A stretch of DNA of 64,000 nt from Antedon mediterranea (taxonomy: Eukaryota; Echinodermata; Crinoidea; Comatulida; Antedonidae): positions 9,807,001 to 9,871,000 of the forward strand of contig NC_092671.1 in NCBI RefSeq assembly GCF_964355755.1. The letters run 5' to 3'. Below, in pieces: positions 28,001-43,000 of this stretch. The position numbers were made by a program, and so were the translations under genes. Position 1 is the stretch's first letter. The number at the start of each line of letters is the position of its first letter. The notes beneath the pieces were generated by a model, which saw only the letters and a list, made by a program, of their open reading frames with translations, had not been told where the DNA came from and made no database searches.

Positions 28001-31000
28001 TTGTTGTTTTTAGGTGTTTTCAATACAAACCCTACAGGTAATTGTACCTGCACTTTACTATTGATGATTCAAAATAGCTGAAAATCAATGATTGTAATAA
28101 TGAAGCCTTTAATAAAGTAAACATCCACTTTACAAATACTATATCAGTCTTTACTTATTGATTAACATCTAGTGTAATAATTAGTGCCTAATAATAACAC
28201 ATTCTATTCTTGGCATTTGATTGGTTAATCAATTAATTATTATCTCTCATTTTAACGAGTGGGTGCGGTGGGGGAGGGGGACTATTGTACAGATTTCAGA
28301 ATTTTAAGCAACGACCTACAGTACTGTAGGCTTGTGAATAACGCACAGTTGTAAACCAACCTATTATCAGCGCGGCGACATTTTGAGCACATTTTTTTTA
28401 ATGGGTGTAGCCTTCGACAGTCAATTCAAGGTGGAAGATCAAATCACCAAACTGTACAGAATGTTGAACAAAAATGGTTTCGGTATTTTTCCTATTGTTC
28501 ATTTCATTGTGGTAATTTAGTATAATTTTGTAACTTTATTATTATTTTGACTACATAGCAATAACATTCACTAACCGGTAGCCTAAGCCATTACAAATTC
28601 CTGGCTTAGAATGTACATAAATTAGCCATCATTACTGTACTATACATCCATCTCTATTCAGCATATCAACCAAAATATTTAAATTAACACCATCTCATTT
28701 ATAATCCAAACTACTATAACAAACTACTTTGACAGTTGTAGTATTATGTTGTTGTTAGTCATCAAACGTTTTAATTGCTCTATTGCAAAGTAACTGTAAC
28801 TCACCCACTGTAATCACTATCTTACTAAAATGTTTATGGTTCTCAATATCCATAAAACTTAATCTGAACACTGTATTATTGTCCAAATTTAATTTACTTG
28901 GATTTTGTCAGAGTAGAGGCTTGTCAAGTAGTATGAATTGATTTATCACAGTAGTATTGATAGATACTAACTATTGAAAGTTGATTAGTAGAATAGTATT
29001 GCATGTAAACAATATGATCAAATTATGTTAATTTATTAGTTCTTTGTACAAACAGGCTCAGATAAATTTGTATTTTTTGTTAAACATGACTATTGTTCTT
29101 TAGAATGGCACTATTATTTTCTATCAGCACAGATGACCATGTTTGTCTAAAGGTAGTAGAGGTTGACAATATACTGTATGTCTATAGTTCCCCATACCGA
29201 TAAAACTTCAGAATTAACGAGTACGAAAGTCCTTGCTAATAGAAACAATAAGATGCACAGTGTACTTTGCTACAGAAGCATGCACAAACAACTGTTCTTA
29301 TAGAAAACATTAAATTACATGTATGCATTGGCCGTGCCAATAGCCTAATTCTTCTTAAGCTTTGTCTACACTATCAAACTTTATGGCAGTGATAGGCCAT
29401 ATATGGTATAGTAGTGATATGACGGCATCATGTTTTTGTCACATGAAGTTTGATAGTGTAGACAGTGGCTTTAGTGCAATGTTCGAATCGAAAATAAATA
29501 ATATTCTTCTTTTCATAATTGTTTCGCACTCCGTGGAAAAGGGCTACTGTCGTGTTTATCCAGGTAAGCAGGCACGTAAATGACTAATAGTTGGAAGTGC
29601 TAATATAAATCAATAATAATGATACAATGGAGGTATACCTCCTTTATCATACTCACCTAATACTGCATTTCCGAGTACATTTCTTTCACAGTCACTGGAA
29701 TTTTTATAGCACAAACTACCAACAATTATAAATCCTATTTGTAACATGAATAGAACTAAAAGAAGAAAAAAGAAAGCAAAGATTAAAAATCTTAACAAAA
29801 GCATAGTTTTTATTATAAAATTTTCTTTTTTCAATACCATACTGTGCAGCCATCATTCTGGTCTTACAGTAAGTTTTGCATTTTTGCAGGCAAGCTACAA
29901 ATTGCACTCCCAAGCAAATTCAGGAGTGTGTAAGGCATTTTAGGAGCCTGACTAAAGCGTATGATCGCTGCCAAAAACAAGGCATGATCATTGGTCAAAG
30001 TTTGGCGAGTGGGCTGCAACTGGCAGAAGACACAAGTTTGATATCTGCTTAGTAAATTGTTTGGAAGTGGTGTACAGGTATAATGACACAGTACTATACA
30101 TGCATGGTGCTAATAATTATACTTTTAATAAAAGAAACCTGGTATGAAGGTAGTATTTTATTAGATCATATATGACTTATGAAACTATGTAACAATAGCA
30201 TTGAATTTTATTCAACTGGTTTTGTTTTCCGTTTTAAATTATATTACAAATTACAATTAAGACACACGCAACCATAAATGCATTGTTCTTAAAAAATTTT
30301 AGACATTATTTTAATGTAATGTAATGTTATATTCCATTCTTCCTTTGTAGATATTTTTATACTAAATAAACTACTGTTTGTAATAAAATTATATGTTAAT
30401 TACCACAAGACTTTACATACTGTAGGATAAATTAGATTTGCTTTATGAAAGGTAAATACGAGTATTGCTACAGCACAATGGTAATTACACTTGATGGTCA
30501 ATTAGACATTTTTTTACAGATTATTCTTAGAAAATTGTATAAGAATACAAGTCAAAGGTGATGGTTTACAGAGATTCAAAGTATGATACTGTAAGTAAGT
30601 ATATATGATCTTGTCCTAACTACAACTTAGTATACATGACCTATATAAATGGCATGTATGTCAAATAATGATTAAAAAAACTGAAAATTAAAAATGTATG
30701 TTCAACAATGTGGGCTCACCTGTGTAACGACAAACAATATGCACGTGTTACAACCAATGTTTTACTTTCCAAGGAAGTTGGGGATGGGAAGCAACAAAGC
30801 AGTCAACGCTTTAAAAAAAATCATGTCCCACCATCACCACCGAACAAAATAATATATTCAAAATACTGTAGGTGATGCAAAGTATTATGATCAATCAACT
30901 CTGAATACTTATAGAGACTTGTTAGCTTTTAATTACATGGGTATATAGATCAAAAAGGACCGGCAGTTATTAAGCAGTTTAGAATTAGGCAATTCTTTAC

Positions 31001-34000
31001 GATTGACTAAAACTTTCATAGGATTTAATAACATGATCAATAAGGCAGAACCAATCGGTATTACGGAGGTTACAATGTAAAATGAGCAAGAAAAACACGA
31101 GGAAATTTGATAATTAGAGAAGGACTGCAAGCAATTAATCACAAGATTAACTGACCGGTAAAGGTGAATTGGATTAGTATGGTCACATGGTCTATGAGGT
31201 ATGTTCACTGTATAATAGTGGGGACTTACCCTTTAACCTATGTTGTGCAATGTAGGTCACCGGGGATAACATTTTGTAAAGATTCATGGGTCGCGTCTTT
31301 GTTATATTGTAATACTAAAATATGATTTGAATTTTTAGGTCCGTAGAATACAGAATTAAAATTTTTACAAAAATGGCATTGTTTTATTTATTAAAAGTCT
31401 TCTGTTTAGTCCTACACATAGTGAAAATGACAGTAAAGAACACAAATTGCAATAAATATAATTAATTTTAATTTTTCACTGGAGAATAAACTGTCGAAAA
31501 ACTATAGTAATACAGACCGACAATACAGTACACCCACATGCACTTTTCACATGCAATATATACACAATGTTGAACTACTTTGATATTATCTTGCAAACTG
31601 TCCTGAATGTTTAGAGTGTTTGCCATAGTGAAAGTATATTTACCAAGTTTAAACAAACCAAACAAAACCAGAATCTTTCAATTCATTTTGATTTCAAACT
31701 TCACCCACGAGGGATTCACCATTTTATACAGAGTGTCACTTTTTCTTAGATATCTTTACCCTGGGATTAAATAATATATTTATTTAATAATATTTTCCCA
31801 CACACTAATAATAATTCACTTTACTGAATATATTCAGTACAGTAAAATCTCCCACAATACAATATGATTAGGACAATTCAATTAAATTATTTTATTCTGT
31901 CAAACACTCTGGCTCGAAAATTGTCTTGCTTGTCACGAATATAAAACATTAAAATATGATAAAATGGCTAAAAAAAATACAAACAGCACGATACCAAGGG
32001 ATAAAATACAAAAGCAACAAATACAAAAATAGAAAATAAAATTGATTATTCTTTTTTTTTTAAATCAATCATTTTAATCTACTGTATTACTGTACTGAGC
32101 AAGTAGAATTGACCAGTACTAGTGTTATAAGCTATGAATTCTGGCGACAAGTCAGTCTCCTTAGTGTGGTCATTCATACATTAATGATTAGATTTTCCTT
32201 TTAGTTACACACATCCAATAATTCAAATAAAAAGAGGTTCAATATTTGAAAGGTATACCAGATCAATGGCAACACTACCAGGTGTAAGATCTTTAATGTG
32301 AATTCACTGTATGTGATGAAATACTTCCATTAATGATTGTCCGATGCGTTTGACTTTTATTTCTTATAGACCATAGATGTACTGTACAGTACAGATTATG
32401 TTGATAAAATGATATTTTCATATCTTATCCAGAACCTAAATACTATATGCAGAGTGAATCAAATGTATTAAAAATACATATTTGTACTTTTCCTTTTTAA
32501 TTGGCTTTGTCTCCTTTTCTATAGAAAGAAGAATCTAATTATTTTGAATAAACGAGAATAACTCAATATAAGATTAAGAAAGAACGTATTGAAAATTCAA
32601 AGTTTTCCAATTCATTTTATTTTTTAAAAAGATATGCTAACATACAGTACTTCAAGTTATCTAAACTTTATTGATGATAGTATAGTATCTTTGTGCTACT
32701 CCGTGTCTAATATAATATCGACATTGTAATTATAAACCTTCTTAATTACGATCAAATCATTTTTGATTACGATTAATAAAGTTATAACCTACGCAGGTTG
32801 ATAAATAGAGAGATCAATTCCCCCAGCCTTCCTCATGCAGAGGAATTCAGCCTCATTACATCACAACATTCCATTACTGTATTTAAAGGCAACAACACTA
32901 TCATTATCCTCTAAGGCGCTCGCTAATACAGTATCATCAAATCAATCTTGATTAAATCTCATTTGATATGAAAATTAAGAAATTAAATGATGAATGCTTC
33001 GCTTGTTCATCTGTTTAGGTTAGCCGCAAATGACGAGATTCTAAAAAAAAATGATTCTTAATTCTCGGATGGTAAACTAAAAGGATAGATGGATAGATAA
33101 TCCATAGTATCTTCGCTGTCGGTAAAAACATTGTGATAAACCATGTCTATATTCGTATTCCTCAAGGCATTATATAGGAATGAAATATTGACAAAATGCA
33201 AGTTAGATGATAGGATGATCTGTGTTAATTTATCATCTTAGATGTTGTGAAAAATGCATGTACAGTACCACAATCTGAATTATACAAACCCAGTGTATAG
33301 TTTAATGTTGATGGTGATTGTAAATGGGGATAGTAGTGATGGTGGTTGTGATGGTGGTGATGACGATGATTGTGGTGATGGTGGTGATGACAACGATTGT
33401 GATGGTAGTGGTGATGGTGATGACGACGATGGTGATGCAGTGATGATGGTAGTGTTGATGATGGTTGGGATGGTGGTTGTGATGGTGGTTATGGTGACGG
33501 TGGTGATGATGATGGTGATGATGATGACGGTGGTTGTGATAATGATGGTGGTTTTCATGGTGGTGGTGATGACGACGATGGTGATGCAGTGATGATGGTA
33601 GTGTTGATGATGGTTGTGATGGTGGTTATGGTGACGGTGGTGATGATGATGGTGATGATGGTTGTGTTGGTAATGGTGTTGTGTTAGGTTCCTTTCATTT
33701 GGTAGCATGCTTCATGGATTGTTTGTATCATTAAAACTACATAAGGATTTTCAGATTTGTATATTTGTAGCATTTAGTCATATGTTTATCCAGTAGTATT
33801 AAAAGACAGGCACAGAAAAGAATTAATTTGGCTCTTCCCCCTGTTATTGTGTTAATTTTTCTATCCAATAGATTGAAAAAACAATACAATATAGCAAGTA
33901 TACTATATTTTGAAAATCATTTTCACGTCATGGCCTACTTCACTGCATTTATTAATTTAACAATAAGGATGTTGGAGGAAGATTAATTAATGGCTATTTA

Positions 34001-37000
34001 AAAAAAAACAATATTTTAACTTCAGACTTGAAGGCACCCACAATTTACAGTATCCTACTAGAATGAAGTGTCACTCTCAAGCCTGATTATTATCAAGCTC
34101 AGCACCTGATATAATAACTATGTCTACACTATTTTGACTTAAGAGAATGTTTTTTATTTCAGTCATTTTTTCAATTAATAATTCATATTATTAGTCTATT
34201 GTTTGTTTTAAATTGCTATAACAACTAACAAGTCTACAAAAAATGTCAACATAAAAGGGAATGCTTTACCAGCTGTACTGTACTATACTATAGTGTTCTG
34301 TACATACTAAAGCATTATTTTTTTTAAGTATGTCAGTATTACTGTACCTTTTAGCTAAGCTTAGTTAGTAATTTGTCCATATTTATTAATGTTTCTATAT
34401 ATTATTATTTGAGTACATCTAAACAGATACTCCAGTCCTATACTATAAAAAACAATTTATATCATAAATAAAAATGTTCCAAACATTATGCCATTAAGAA
34501 TATTATCTTAATCTTAGTACCTCAACATGAACTGAACCCAGGATCTGGTTTATAAGATGCAGTGCAACTACATGTTTATCATCTCAATACAACAGAAAAT
34601 TCTGCTGTAGAAATTAATATTCATGAATATTCATGAATATTTTGTATGAACATACTTTGATTTTATGTTGGTAATTTTTCCTGTAAAATTGCAATTAATG
34701 GTTAGGATATAAAAAAAATAATCTACCATGGTATAGACCTTGAAAATGATATTGATAATGGACTACCGTAACTGTGTTGCATGAAAAATAGTTGCAACAT
34801 CCATTGAACGAGTACCGTATCCACTTAATTAAAAACAAGTCTATTTCGGTCAGAAAACAAAATATATTCCTTATTTAAAGGAGAATGAGATTGATGCCTG
34901 ATGAGTCATTGCTCGGTCATTCAACAGTCATTAATTTTTACTGCATATGAACATTTACTGTAGGAGAAACTAAGCATCTCATATAATATCTGCTATATTT
35001 TACTATAGCAAGCATACAATTACAACAAAACCTATTTACAATTATGCCAATTTAAGAACAATACATCAATTAATGTGAGAAGAACCAAATGCTGAAGGCC
35101 ATAAAACATTCAATACTTGGCATAAATTGACAAAGATAATTATAAATTTGAAATAATTAAATTGATAAAGTCAATTTTTGGTTGCTTTTACCACTGGTGT
35201 GTGTGTATTACTATTACGGTAATATACTACGGTAAAGGAACAAAAAGTAGTAATACTAACTGTATATTAGAATAGCCATAATTTATGTCAATTTGCTCTC
35301 ACTTTCATTATCAATCAATAGTTAATTATTCCATCTGTTGAGCCATATTCCTATCAAATGTCAACAACTCATCCAGGCCACAGCAGTCAGCAAGTCCTAC
35401 TGTATACCAACAGTATTCCATTTTTACTGTTAATATTTTGTTATTTTCCTTTCTTTTACACAGTAACACATTTTACATTATAAAGAATTGTTGCACAGTA
35501 TACAATTTTGTAATATTAAGTTTATTCTATCATGTAAAGAAATAATTTTGATATGAAGATTTTTTTCAAATAGAAAATTTGAGAATATCCCATGCACAGC
35601 TATTTTCTGTCACTATACAGTACTCTTATATAATCTTTAATCTTCAGGAAAGCTTTGATAAAAAAAGTCTACAATATTAAATATTAGAGTTTATACAGTA
35701 CACCAATAGAATTAAATTATTTATATTTAATAGGTATTAAATTTCGAGATGAATACTGTACTACTTGTTCACACTGCTTGACACACTATCGTTTAGTTAA
35801 GCAGTGTGAACAATAGCAAGCAATGCATTTCGTCTTGTGATCACAACAGCACATGTTGCAGTAAATTTTTCTGGTCCTGTGGTCTTTAATTTGATATTCT
35901 CTATTTTCAGTACTTTTATTATATAATTTGATAATAAACGTTTCAATCAATACATTTGATTCTATTTTGTTGCAGTTTTCTTTAAAAACTAGAATAATAG
36001 GCAGATTTCATTTCAGCTATCCAGACAGAAACCAAAACTTCACCAACCAGCATGATACAAAATACAAGAAAAACCACAATTCTGGTTTAACTTAAGTCAA
36101 TTTCTACACAATAACCAAGCTTGTATCAATTAATTTTAATTTGTGGTAATGAAAACCAGAGACTTATACAATAAAATGATCTTTCTTCCCAAGAGAATAA
36201 AAAACTACTACTCAAGTAGTAATTATTAAAACAATATTATAAAAAATATGTATATGAAAAATTCAAAGACAAAGTCATTATCAAAATCATAATCATTAGT
36301 CAAAATCTGTACTAAACTACAAGAAAGACTAATATTTTTGTGAACGAGAAATTTAGAAATGAAAGATTTTATTTTATCATACAAAAAACTGAAAATAAAA
36401 ATAAAAATGACTGATGATAGATTCTGGCACATTTATATGAATTATGCATTCAATGTATATGAATGATTCAAGTAATACTCTAAGGAAATGTCTTATTTCA
36501 TGTCATATTTGAAAAACCTAGTTTACTTACGTTGCAATTATTTTCTTAGGGAAAGGGGTTTATTTGTTATATTGGAATTTCAATGTTGTTTATAATTATA
36601 GCGCCGTTGGTGCACAGAGGAAAAAACAGGCATTAAAATATATTGAAAAAGGCTAAAAACATCCGAGGTCTACAGTGTTGGAGGGCGACTTTGGGTTCCT
36701 AAACCAGGGGTCTCAGGCCTCTGCCTTACGCCACTGTATCTGCACATAATAGTTTACCTCCGCCAAGGAGGTACTGTATATGTAATCGGTAGCGTGTGTT
36801 TGTTTGTTTGTTTGTTTGTTTGTTAGCAGGATAACTCAAAAAGTAATTACAAGATCTTTACCAAAATGAATACACAGATAGATATGTGGTCAAGGACCAT
36901 TCCATTAAATTTTGAGACCACAGTCCCAATTCTGGACCACTTTTTAGTATACTTGTTTAGACCTGCTAGTGTTAAAAGATAGGACAGAATTTTTCAAAAG

Positions 37001-40000
37001 CCGGCGAGCAGTCTTAAAGTAACAAGTAAACTGAAATTCCATTTTCTCGAGAACTACTTGTCCAAAAAACATTTTAGAACAAGAGGAATAAGTTATAATT
37101 TGTGATTTGTAATTTTAAAACATAATTTGATTTAATGTGCACGTTTTTTGATGCGAGTAAAAAACCTATTTCTTTTCAAATTCACTCGTTTGATTTTCGC
37201 GTTGCTGTTCTATTGTTAGTCAACTGAGAAGCTATTGTTAATTGAAAGGCTTGTTACATAACCATTACACCAAACTCGCATACACATGCTTGTAATGAAA
37301 TTAGCCTAAATCACAAACAGCATTAAGACACACACAAATATATATATATATTTTTTTTACCAGAGAAATTTTATGTAGGAGAATTTTACAGTAGGCGGAG
37401 GTATGCCCTCTCGGAGTGGCTTTCTAGTTTTTAATGTTTTTTCAAGCAATCAAGACTGGTTCTTGTAGATTTTAAAAGGGCGCCTACCTACAACTCCAGC
37501 ATGAATGAACAATGTTTTATGCTACAGTAGTTCTAACACTAAACTAGCACTAGATTGTGAATTTATTTTATTATTGTACAAGGTTATACAATATTAGCAA
37601 AGAAAACAACTTTGTAACTGAACGAGAAAATTACAGTATGAAAGATAACAACTTTTGCGTCAATAATGCTGCCTTTTTGGTGGAATAGAGTTTTTTATTA
37701 TATTATTCGAAAGCTACTATTTGTTAGTATTATATATCTAAATATTATTATTTTTTACAGTAAATGTCAAGGGTATTTGAACTCACTATTTATTAATGGA
37801 ATTTAAACTATACAATCTTTAAATGGTGACTCATTATTTGTTTTAATGTAGTTTATTTGAATTTTAAACCATGTTGCAATAGGGTCTCCACAGGGTCACC
37901 ATTAGCCATGTGAAAAGTTGGGTTTTAATTGTACACAAATAAATCCTATTGTTATACGTACCAAATCTTATATAAAGTAGATATTGCATAGAATTTCTTG
38001 GTTTTACGTTCATTATATTTCCTCGTAGCGCCACAACACCTTCAATAATTTCCATGACTAGACAAAGCGACAGAAGCACCAGAAAGCAGATAGCGAAATC
38101 CTTGAGTCCAAATGAGGCTGCTGCTAGACATGAAGAGAGGTCTGCCCTCGCCACCAATACACATACTACTATAAACCTAGAAATAAGAAAGAAAGGTTTT
38201 AGCTAATTTCCATATGAAGAATACACATTTCACTATTCTATCATTTCAAGGAATCTGTACTGTACAGTAGGGATAGACTTACTATACTGTCATCATCCAG
38301 TTACTCTGTTCTGTCATCTAAAGAATATACAGTAGAGTATTGTACTGCACAATCATCATGAGGGATATCACTGTCAGTACTATATTAGGCCTAAGGTAAT
38401 ATTGCGTCATCCATACAGTATGAGTGACACAGTAATTGCAGGCCTGAATAATTCCTATATGAGGGTTATAAGTACTGTACCGTACTGTCAATCTAAGGTA
38501 TACTGTTTTGTCATCTGAGAGATGTGACCATCATATGAGGGATCTGTATTGTCATCCAAAGGATACAGTCCATCATCTGAGGGTGGTCATCTGATGGATA
38601 CTGTACTGCCATCAGAGAGACACTGTACGGCCATCGGAGAGACACTATACTGCCATCAGAGAGACACTGTACTGCCATCAGAGAGACACTGTACTGCCAT
38701 CAGAGAGACACTGTACTGCCATCAGAGAGACACTGTACTGCCATCAGAGAGACACTGTACGGCCATCGGAGAGACACTGTACGGCCATCGGAGAGACACT
38801 GTACTGCCATCAGAGAGACACTGTACTGCCATCAGAGAGACACTGTACTGCCATCAGAGAGACACTTTACTGCCATCAGAGACACTGTACGGCCATCGGA
38901 GAGACACTGTACTGCCATCAGAGAGACACTGTATGGCCATCGGAGAGACACTTTACTGCCATCAGAGAGACACTTTACTGCCATCGGAGAGACACTGTAC
39001 TGCCATCGGAGAGACACTGTACTGCCATCAGAGAGACACTGTACGGCCATCAGAGAGACACTTTACTGCCATCAGAGAGACACTTTACTGCCATCAGAGA
39101 GACACTTTACTGCCATCAGATAGACACTGTACTGCCATCAGAGAGACACTGTACTGCCATCAGAGAGACACTGTACTGCCATCAGAGAGTCACTGTATCT
39201 GATGGATACTGTAGTGTCATTATCCCACAAATCTATCATCTGACCAGGATACACTGTATTGTTTTTTTGGAAGATCTGTACTGTACTCATAAGATTTTTA
39301 AAAAGAAAGTGCCAATGCTTTCTGTCTTGATTACTTCATTTCAACATATCAAAATATCCTCACTGATCAAGCAAAGAAGTTCGGAAACCATCCATGAAAT
39401 TGTGCAATTGAGTAAATAAATACCGATAGTTGTCTAGACAACTAATTATATAATTTACAGTTCTATAACTGTCCTTAAAAGATTTGCAATTAATGCTTTA
39501 AAACGCTTCCTTTTAAAATTCTATTGATTATCAATTCAATTCAAGTCAATAATCATACTTGAAGTGTTTAGAATTTGAAAAGTGAATTATCAGTTCATTT
39601 TATTATTTGGTGAATATTTTTCTAAACATTACTTTAATAATACAGATAACGAAAGTGGCGTTATTAGAAGCGAATTCATTTACTATCCTTGTTAAAAGTG
39701 GCAATTCTGTTCACAAGATAAACATATTATACACAAGATGCTCTACAAAACACAAAGTCTTACTGCAAGTCTTTGGGAGTGGAGTTAAAATTTGTATTTT
39801 TTCATTAGAAAAAATCCTGACACTGACAGGCCTTGAATCCCACTCCAACTGTGAGAAACTTTTTTTTACCATAATTATTGTAAACCTATACCATAGCACA
39901 ATTTTAGTGCTTAAAATAGCCAACAGATGTAATTTTTAGAACTATAGTAATATTATTTTAAAACAAATAGGCTATATTATCCTGCATAATAACACCATGC

Positions 40001-43000
40001 TCTAAGTACATTAAGTACATAATTGCTAGCAAAATGGATGGGAACTCTTTACTAATCTACAGTATACAACACAAATAGGATGAGCAATAGTGATATAGCT
40101 AATGACGTTTACCAGCTGTTTTATGACCTTTTAAAGTTACTTCCATGATTTTTTGTTTTTTAAATTCATTCATTGCAGTAAACAGTAAAAGCAGACATGA
40201 TAATCACGCCTTTCTTCAAAAACTCATTTAAAGATTAGATTCACAACAAAATAGCAGACTGCTGTACAACCATGGAGCTATAAATTTCTTAACTCCATGG
40301 TACAACGTTTTGTAGATCACAGTTTTAGGCCTATATTATTATCCATGTATTACACAACCCAGTAGTCAAATATTAGATACTTAAAAACCAAAAGCCACTC
40401 ATAATATAATTCATAAAATCAAATTAAATTAAAGGCATCTCCAACAAATTTGGTTACAATGGCATGAATTAAATAGCAAGATTCAATTATCATAACACAT
40501 CAACAAGATCTTGTCAAAATCAATCACATTATCATATCAAGTGTCAGGATGCGAGAATCAAAGCTGAATCATTCATTATTTTATTTTTACATTGCAGTAA
40601 AACCAAGGAATAAAACATATCGTTTTTACAGTAGCCCCCCCCCCCCCCCACTCCCCTAATTAAGGAAACACCTTCAAGATCCAACAAAGTGGTCCCCTTG
40701 ATAGGTGTTGGCTGTATTTTTAACATCTATTGCCCCAAATAGTTTTAAGGTAAGCTCATTAAAAAATGGATGTCTCAAAGGCGAGAGTTCTACTGAATTA
40801 AATTTGGAAAAAGGGTACCTATAAAGCAACATGATTTTTAATTGAATACCCCTGTATACTGAGTAGTATTGTATTGAAATGAAAGTTTTTTTTAAACTTA
40901 CTGTAAATTTAGCAAAAAAGTAATGAATAAATTGTTACTATTGTTTCTACATTTAAATTGAGATACAAAGTTACAAAACAGTTATAGTAGACATTCTATT
41001 ATTTAACCACTTCAATTCCACCATAGTATGCGTCATTGCAGTTTACAGATATCTTGTGCTCAACAATTAATTATTTTACAATTCATTACACTGATTGCTT
41101 AGGTCATTATTTTGGTTGCTCAATTACTTCCGTTCTACTCTTTCACTGCATGCTAAATATCACTATAAAACCATAATACTATTATATAAAAGTTCTTTAT
41201 CTGCTCATTAAAGTAATCTAGAAAAGTAACATTTTAGTCCATTTGAGATTAGTGATATGGAAAGTACGAGGATGGCAAATCTAGGAGAACACTATGGTTG
41301 GCGAACTTGCTGACAAGGTGTGTGAATGAACAGTAATAGTATAAAGCTCTGTCTACACTATCAAACTTTATGTGGAAGAAAATGTGATGTGCCCATATAT
41401 AGACATAATGATATCATATCACTACCATATTTGGGCATACAGTATCACTACCATATTTGGGCACACCACACTTTTTTTTGTCAAACTAGTTTAATATTGT
41501 AGACATAGCTTTAATTAAGTAATAAAAAGGCCTTGTAAATTCATCGCCGCACACACTCATTAAATTTGACAATGATGATACTATATTAATGCGTTTATTT
41601 GTGACATGGACATTTCCAACTTTCTATTGTTTATAGCTGTTTGGAATACTGTAAGTTACATTAACTAAATTTATAATAGACTTTGACCCTACTGCTACAC
41701 AACAATCATTGTCCTATCAGTATTGGTATGTAGAAATTGTACACATTTTGTTATTTATAGCTGTTAATTTCCGAAATAGTGGAGGAAATAGGATTTGCTC
41801 ATAAACAGTAAAATCTGCAGAAATTATGATCAAAATATTACAATTTACATTGTCATAATTCAAACAATGCAATTAGCCTAGGGTTGTCACACACTCCAAT
41901 TTTTCATTTATTCTTTAGAGCTTGTCAGTTTGTCAAATCAGAGAGGCTTACCGTAGCTTTTCCTTTCAATAATATTTTTATTTTTATATCCTAAAACCAA
42001 AGCTAATATTGTTTATAAAAATGTTGATACAATCTCATTGATTTATTCAAGAATACTTCCAATTCATTAACTCTGTTGCAAATAACTTCAAAGAAGAAAT
42101 GAAAACAAGAATTACTATTGTATTCAACAATACAGATTATATAGTCAGAAAGTATAGTTTAATTAATCCAATAAAGTACAGTCCTATAGGCAGATCTGAG
42201 GTGAGGGAGGTACAGTAGGGTCTATACATTAATCCAATAAAGTACAGTCCTGTAGGCAGATCTGAGGTGAGGGAGGTACAGTAGGGTCTATATATTAATC
42301 CAATAAAGTACAGTCCTATAGGCAGATCCAAGCAAGGGAGGTACAGTAGGGTCTATATATTAATCCAATAAAGTACAGTCCTGTAGGCAGATCTGAGGTG
42401 AGGGAGGTACAGTAGGGTCTATATATTAATCCAATAAAGTACAGTCCTATAGGCAGATCCAAGCAAGGGAGGTACAGTAGGGTCTATACATTAATCCAAT
42501 AAAGTACAGTCCTGTAGGCAGATCTGAGGTGAGGGAGGTACAGTAGGGTCTATATATTAATCCAATAAAGTACAGTCCTATAGGCAGATCCAAGCAAGGG
42601 AGGTACAGTAGGGTCTATACATTAATCCAATAAAGTACAGTCCTATAGGCAGACTCAAGCAAGGGAGGTACAGTAGGGTCTATACATTAATCCAATAAAG
42701 TACAGTCCTATAGGCAGATCCAAGCAAGGGAGGTACAGTAGGGTCTATATATTAATCCAATAAGTACACTCAGTCTCCTAATAGGCAGACTCAAGCAATT
42801 GGGTGGTGGGCTACAATTTAAACAATAAATAAAAATTGTCCTTTTTTTAAAACCATTCAACAGAACTCTTTTAACAAACAGCTGGTGAAATTGGTTGCAT
42901 AATGGGGTGTGTTGGATATGAGCAACTGTGGGTATTCTTTATAATACTTCTAAAGCGCTGTCCACACTATCAAACTAGTTTAACAAAAAAATGTGATGTG

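Larger units (their letters stand above)
24131..29656. other. DAGLA intron 3
   Basis: About 5.5 kb, AT-rich. It contains a family B fragment (25034-25098), the TTAA-flanked element at 25813-26433 and MITE-A copy 6 at 29354-29474. The remainder shows no exon or RNA gene that I can support. Confidence 0.6.
29756..37961. other. DAGLA intron 2
   Basis: About 8.2 kb. It holds the GAT/GGT simple repeat (33303-33690), a perfect 15-bp stem hairpin (35765-35813), a SINE-like fragment (36600-36738) and element E (36753-37428). The rest is AT-rich without recognisable genes. A 91-codon minus-strand open frame near 31000 has no domain features. Confidence 0.6.

Noticed and set aside
29640-29740. Exon 3 of DAGLA starting at the AG nearest GATTTATAATTG
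   Set aside because: The upstream acceptor after a long T/C tract (exon start 29755) keeps frame and restores the aligned membrane segment [13 protein letters not shown].
30933-31208. 91-codon minus-strand open frame in DAGLA intron 2
   Set aside because: Has somewhat mixed composition, but no match to DAGLA and no joining splice sites; the flanking DAGLA exons already join correctly.
33254-33708. 112- and 142-codon open frames on opposite strands
   Set aside because: They arise from the GAT/GGT simple repeat (Asp/Gly/Val/Met or His/Thr/Ile runs).
38549-39202. 217-codon plus-strand open frame and a minus-strand frame over the same array
   Set aside because: Both are products of the 22-bp minisatellite: three units (66 bp) give a 22-residue repeat in every frame. 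There is no domain or splice context.
39607-39939. 110-codon plus-strand open frame in DAGLA intron 1
   Set aside because: A/T-driven hydrophobic composition, no domain, no splice context; opposite frames are open as well.
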